Shown here: piece after piece, positions 62,865-64,000 of the stretch
Numbering within the stretch: position 1 is the first letter of the stretch
Layout of the letters: each line of letters opens with the position of its first letter
Source of the DNA: Hydra vulgaris
Lineage: Eukaryota > Cnidaria > Hydrozoa > Anthoathecata > Hydridae
DNA: 64,000 bases
Assembly (NCBI RefSeq): GCF_038396675.1
Contig: NC_088920.1
Location: 69,515,001 to 69,579,000, forward strand
Direction: 5' to 3'
Made by a program: the position numbers and the translations under genes
The notes under the pieces: generated by a model
What the model saw: the letters and a program-made list of their open reading frames with translations, nothing else
Databases searched by the model: none
What the model was told of the DNA's origin: nothing

Positions 62865-63166
62865 TATCGGGATTTTTCCATATATCTCTTGGACATTTTT
62901 CAGTATTTCTTTTATATTTAATTTTCTTATGCAGTTTAAAACATCATCATTTTGTAAAGAGGTGGATGGATATGCATACGACATAAGATAAGTTTCAATA
63001 CCAAAAACTATTACTATAGGCGACAAAACATCTAATAGTTGTACAAGAACTACATTAGAGTAATCTTTTTTATATTCTGTGTTTAACAAAACATCAATGT
63101 TGATAACTCCATAGTCGACTTTATTCTCGTTTACATCCCTGAATACATCGTTGTAAGTGTAATAAA
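62865..63166 (-). CDS. GluR0-like channel gene A, S2 ligand-binding exon
   Basis: A minus-strand exon of 302 bases lies between an acceptor (ttttttatatttag) and a GTAAGA donor. Two bases complete the first codon and 100 codons follow, ending in phase 0. It reads YYTYNDVFRDVNENKVDYGV then INIDVLLNTEY, and later VIVFGIETYLMSYAYPSTS and LNIKEILKNVQEIYGKIP. Y-xx-VFxDVxxxKVxYGVxxxDVL is typical of the second lobe of ionotropic glutamate receptor-type binding domains, where the channel-distal half forms the ligand cleft. It is followed in phase by the final exon at 61651-62025. Exons for the signal peptide, S1, pore and inner helix must lie right of the window. The ligand cannot be deduced. Confidence 0.75.
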
Positions 63167-63169
63167 CTA

Positions 63170-63910
63170 AATATAAAAAATATTATTTGCAGTAAATATA
63201 CAGTCGATTAATTATAAATGATTTAAAACATAAGTTTAATTAGTATACAGTATGGTATCTTAAAAAACAAAAAATTTGAAAATTATAAAGTCTGTTGGCT
63301 TAACAAAAAATTGCCATTCTAATAATTGTTTTTAACAATACTCAATTATGATGCAGTTTTTTTAAAGCGTAAGATTAACACACGTTACACTTTGCTAACA
63401 AACAAACTTTCGATTTAGTTAAAATGTATTTCTAGTAAAAATTATAAAGCTTTAACACTTGAAGTTAAGAATAAAAAGTCTTGAAGCATATTTATCTGTT
63501 GAGACCATTTATCCGAGGTTATTAATTCAAAAATAGTAAAAGCCTCAATTAGCAATTTTCTTTTATACATCGAAAGAACATTCTAAATTAGAACATCGCA
63601 AGTTTTTCCTTTATTGTTAAATGACTTAGACTTAAAACGCTAAAAATTAACTTTAAAAAACTAAACATCTTCAAATTCTAAGTTTTTTTTCTTTGATCAA
63701 AAAAATGATAAACAAAAAAAAATTACACTTAAACAAATATAATGCAAAAATATAAAACAAATATAAGTTGAAACATTTTTTGAAATACATTTAAAACTTT
63801 TCATTACATCCGACATCCTTGATCAAATCTCCATTATCTTTTAAAAAGAATTTTATTAACATATAAACAAATTCAAAATTCGCTATTTCAATTTTATACA
63901 CAATCACATT
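63170..63910. other. AT-rich intronic sequence of channel gene A
   Basis: No exon carrying the pore or inner helix was recognised in this stretch. It is ordinary AT-rich intron sequence. Confidence 0.4.
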
Positions 63911-63912
63911 AA

Positions 63913-63996
63913 TCATTTTTTACAACATTTAATAGCTACACCTCTACATTTGCCATATGGATCAATGCATTTTTAGCAATTTCTTTTGCTACTTAA
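63913..63996 (-). other. Short cysteine-rich reading frame with an internal stop
   Basis: At the very edge of the window the minus strand encodes a short basic peptide end with spacing C-x6-C-x6-CC before a stop codon. A further cysteine lies upstream behind an in-frame TAA. The spacing recalls small disulphide-rich secreted peptides, but only the last ~18 codons are open and no signal peptide or promoter is visible. It may be a relic or chance; no function is claimed. Confidence 0.25.
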
Positions 63997-64000
63997 TTAT

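Overview
This is a window of very AT-rich eukaryotic nuclear DNA. It has long introns, dense simple-sequence repeats and many decayed transposons. The mix of CR1/Jockey-type and RTE-type LINEs, Tc1/mariner, hAT, piggyBac, pogo and Helitron relics with tRNA-derived SINEs, plus extended (TA)n tracts, resembles a cnidarian genome, most likely Hydra. That assignment is an inference from composition and element types, not a database result. No bacterial-style operons, rRNA or CRISPR arrays are visible, and most six-frame open frames are microsatellite artefacts or pieces of dead transposons.

The only convincing host genes are two incomplete, tandem, minus-strand copies of a ligand-gated channel that looks like a potassium-selective (GluR0-like) ionotropic glutamate receptor. 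Gene B starts at 29881 with a signal peptide, half a ligand-binding domain and the first membrane helix (29363-29881). A 50-base exon at 19309-19358 encodes the pore helix, and an exon at 1922-2105 carries the rest of the TVGYGD selectivity filter and the inner helix. The splice phases agree and the filter codon is split exactly at the junction. Gene B runs off the left edge. Gene A lies upstream of it: its S2 lobe (62865-63166) and its last membrane helix plus cytoplasmic tail (61651-62025) are present, and its 5' exons lie beyond the right edge.

The rest is mobile DNA. From left to right: LINE tail and TA-rich satellite (0.4-1.9 kb); pogo-like relic (3.1-5.6 kb); tRNA-like repeats (8.8 and 10 kb); CR1/Jockey-type LINE (10.4-12.7 kb); plus-strand LINE RT relic (13.9-14.8 kb); second LINE family (16.2-19.15 kb); hAT relic (22.1-22.6 kb); SINE (23.5 kb); maT/mariner relic (24.1-25.0 kb); piggyBac relic (26.3-27.0 kb); a foldback element bounded by TA tracts (27.1-27.8 kb).

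Beyond gene B's first exon: a 1.5-kb element with 22-bp inverted repeats that contains a Mutator-like MITE (31.2-32.7 kb); relics resembling Polinton-type PolB (36.1-36.9 and 39.5-39.9 kb) on either side of a mariner relic (37.2-38.1 kb); a Helitron (42.5-45.9 kb); LINE and SINE pieces (47.4-49.3 kb); a TTAA-flanked MITE (52.1-52.7 kb); a further LINE fragment (54.2-54.9 kb); and an RTE-like LINE split by a full-length Tc1-like element (56.6-59.5 kb). At least six long, near-perfect inverted duplications are scattered through unrelated contexts.
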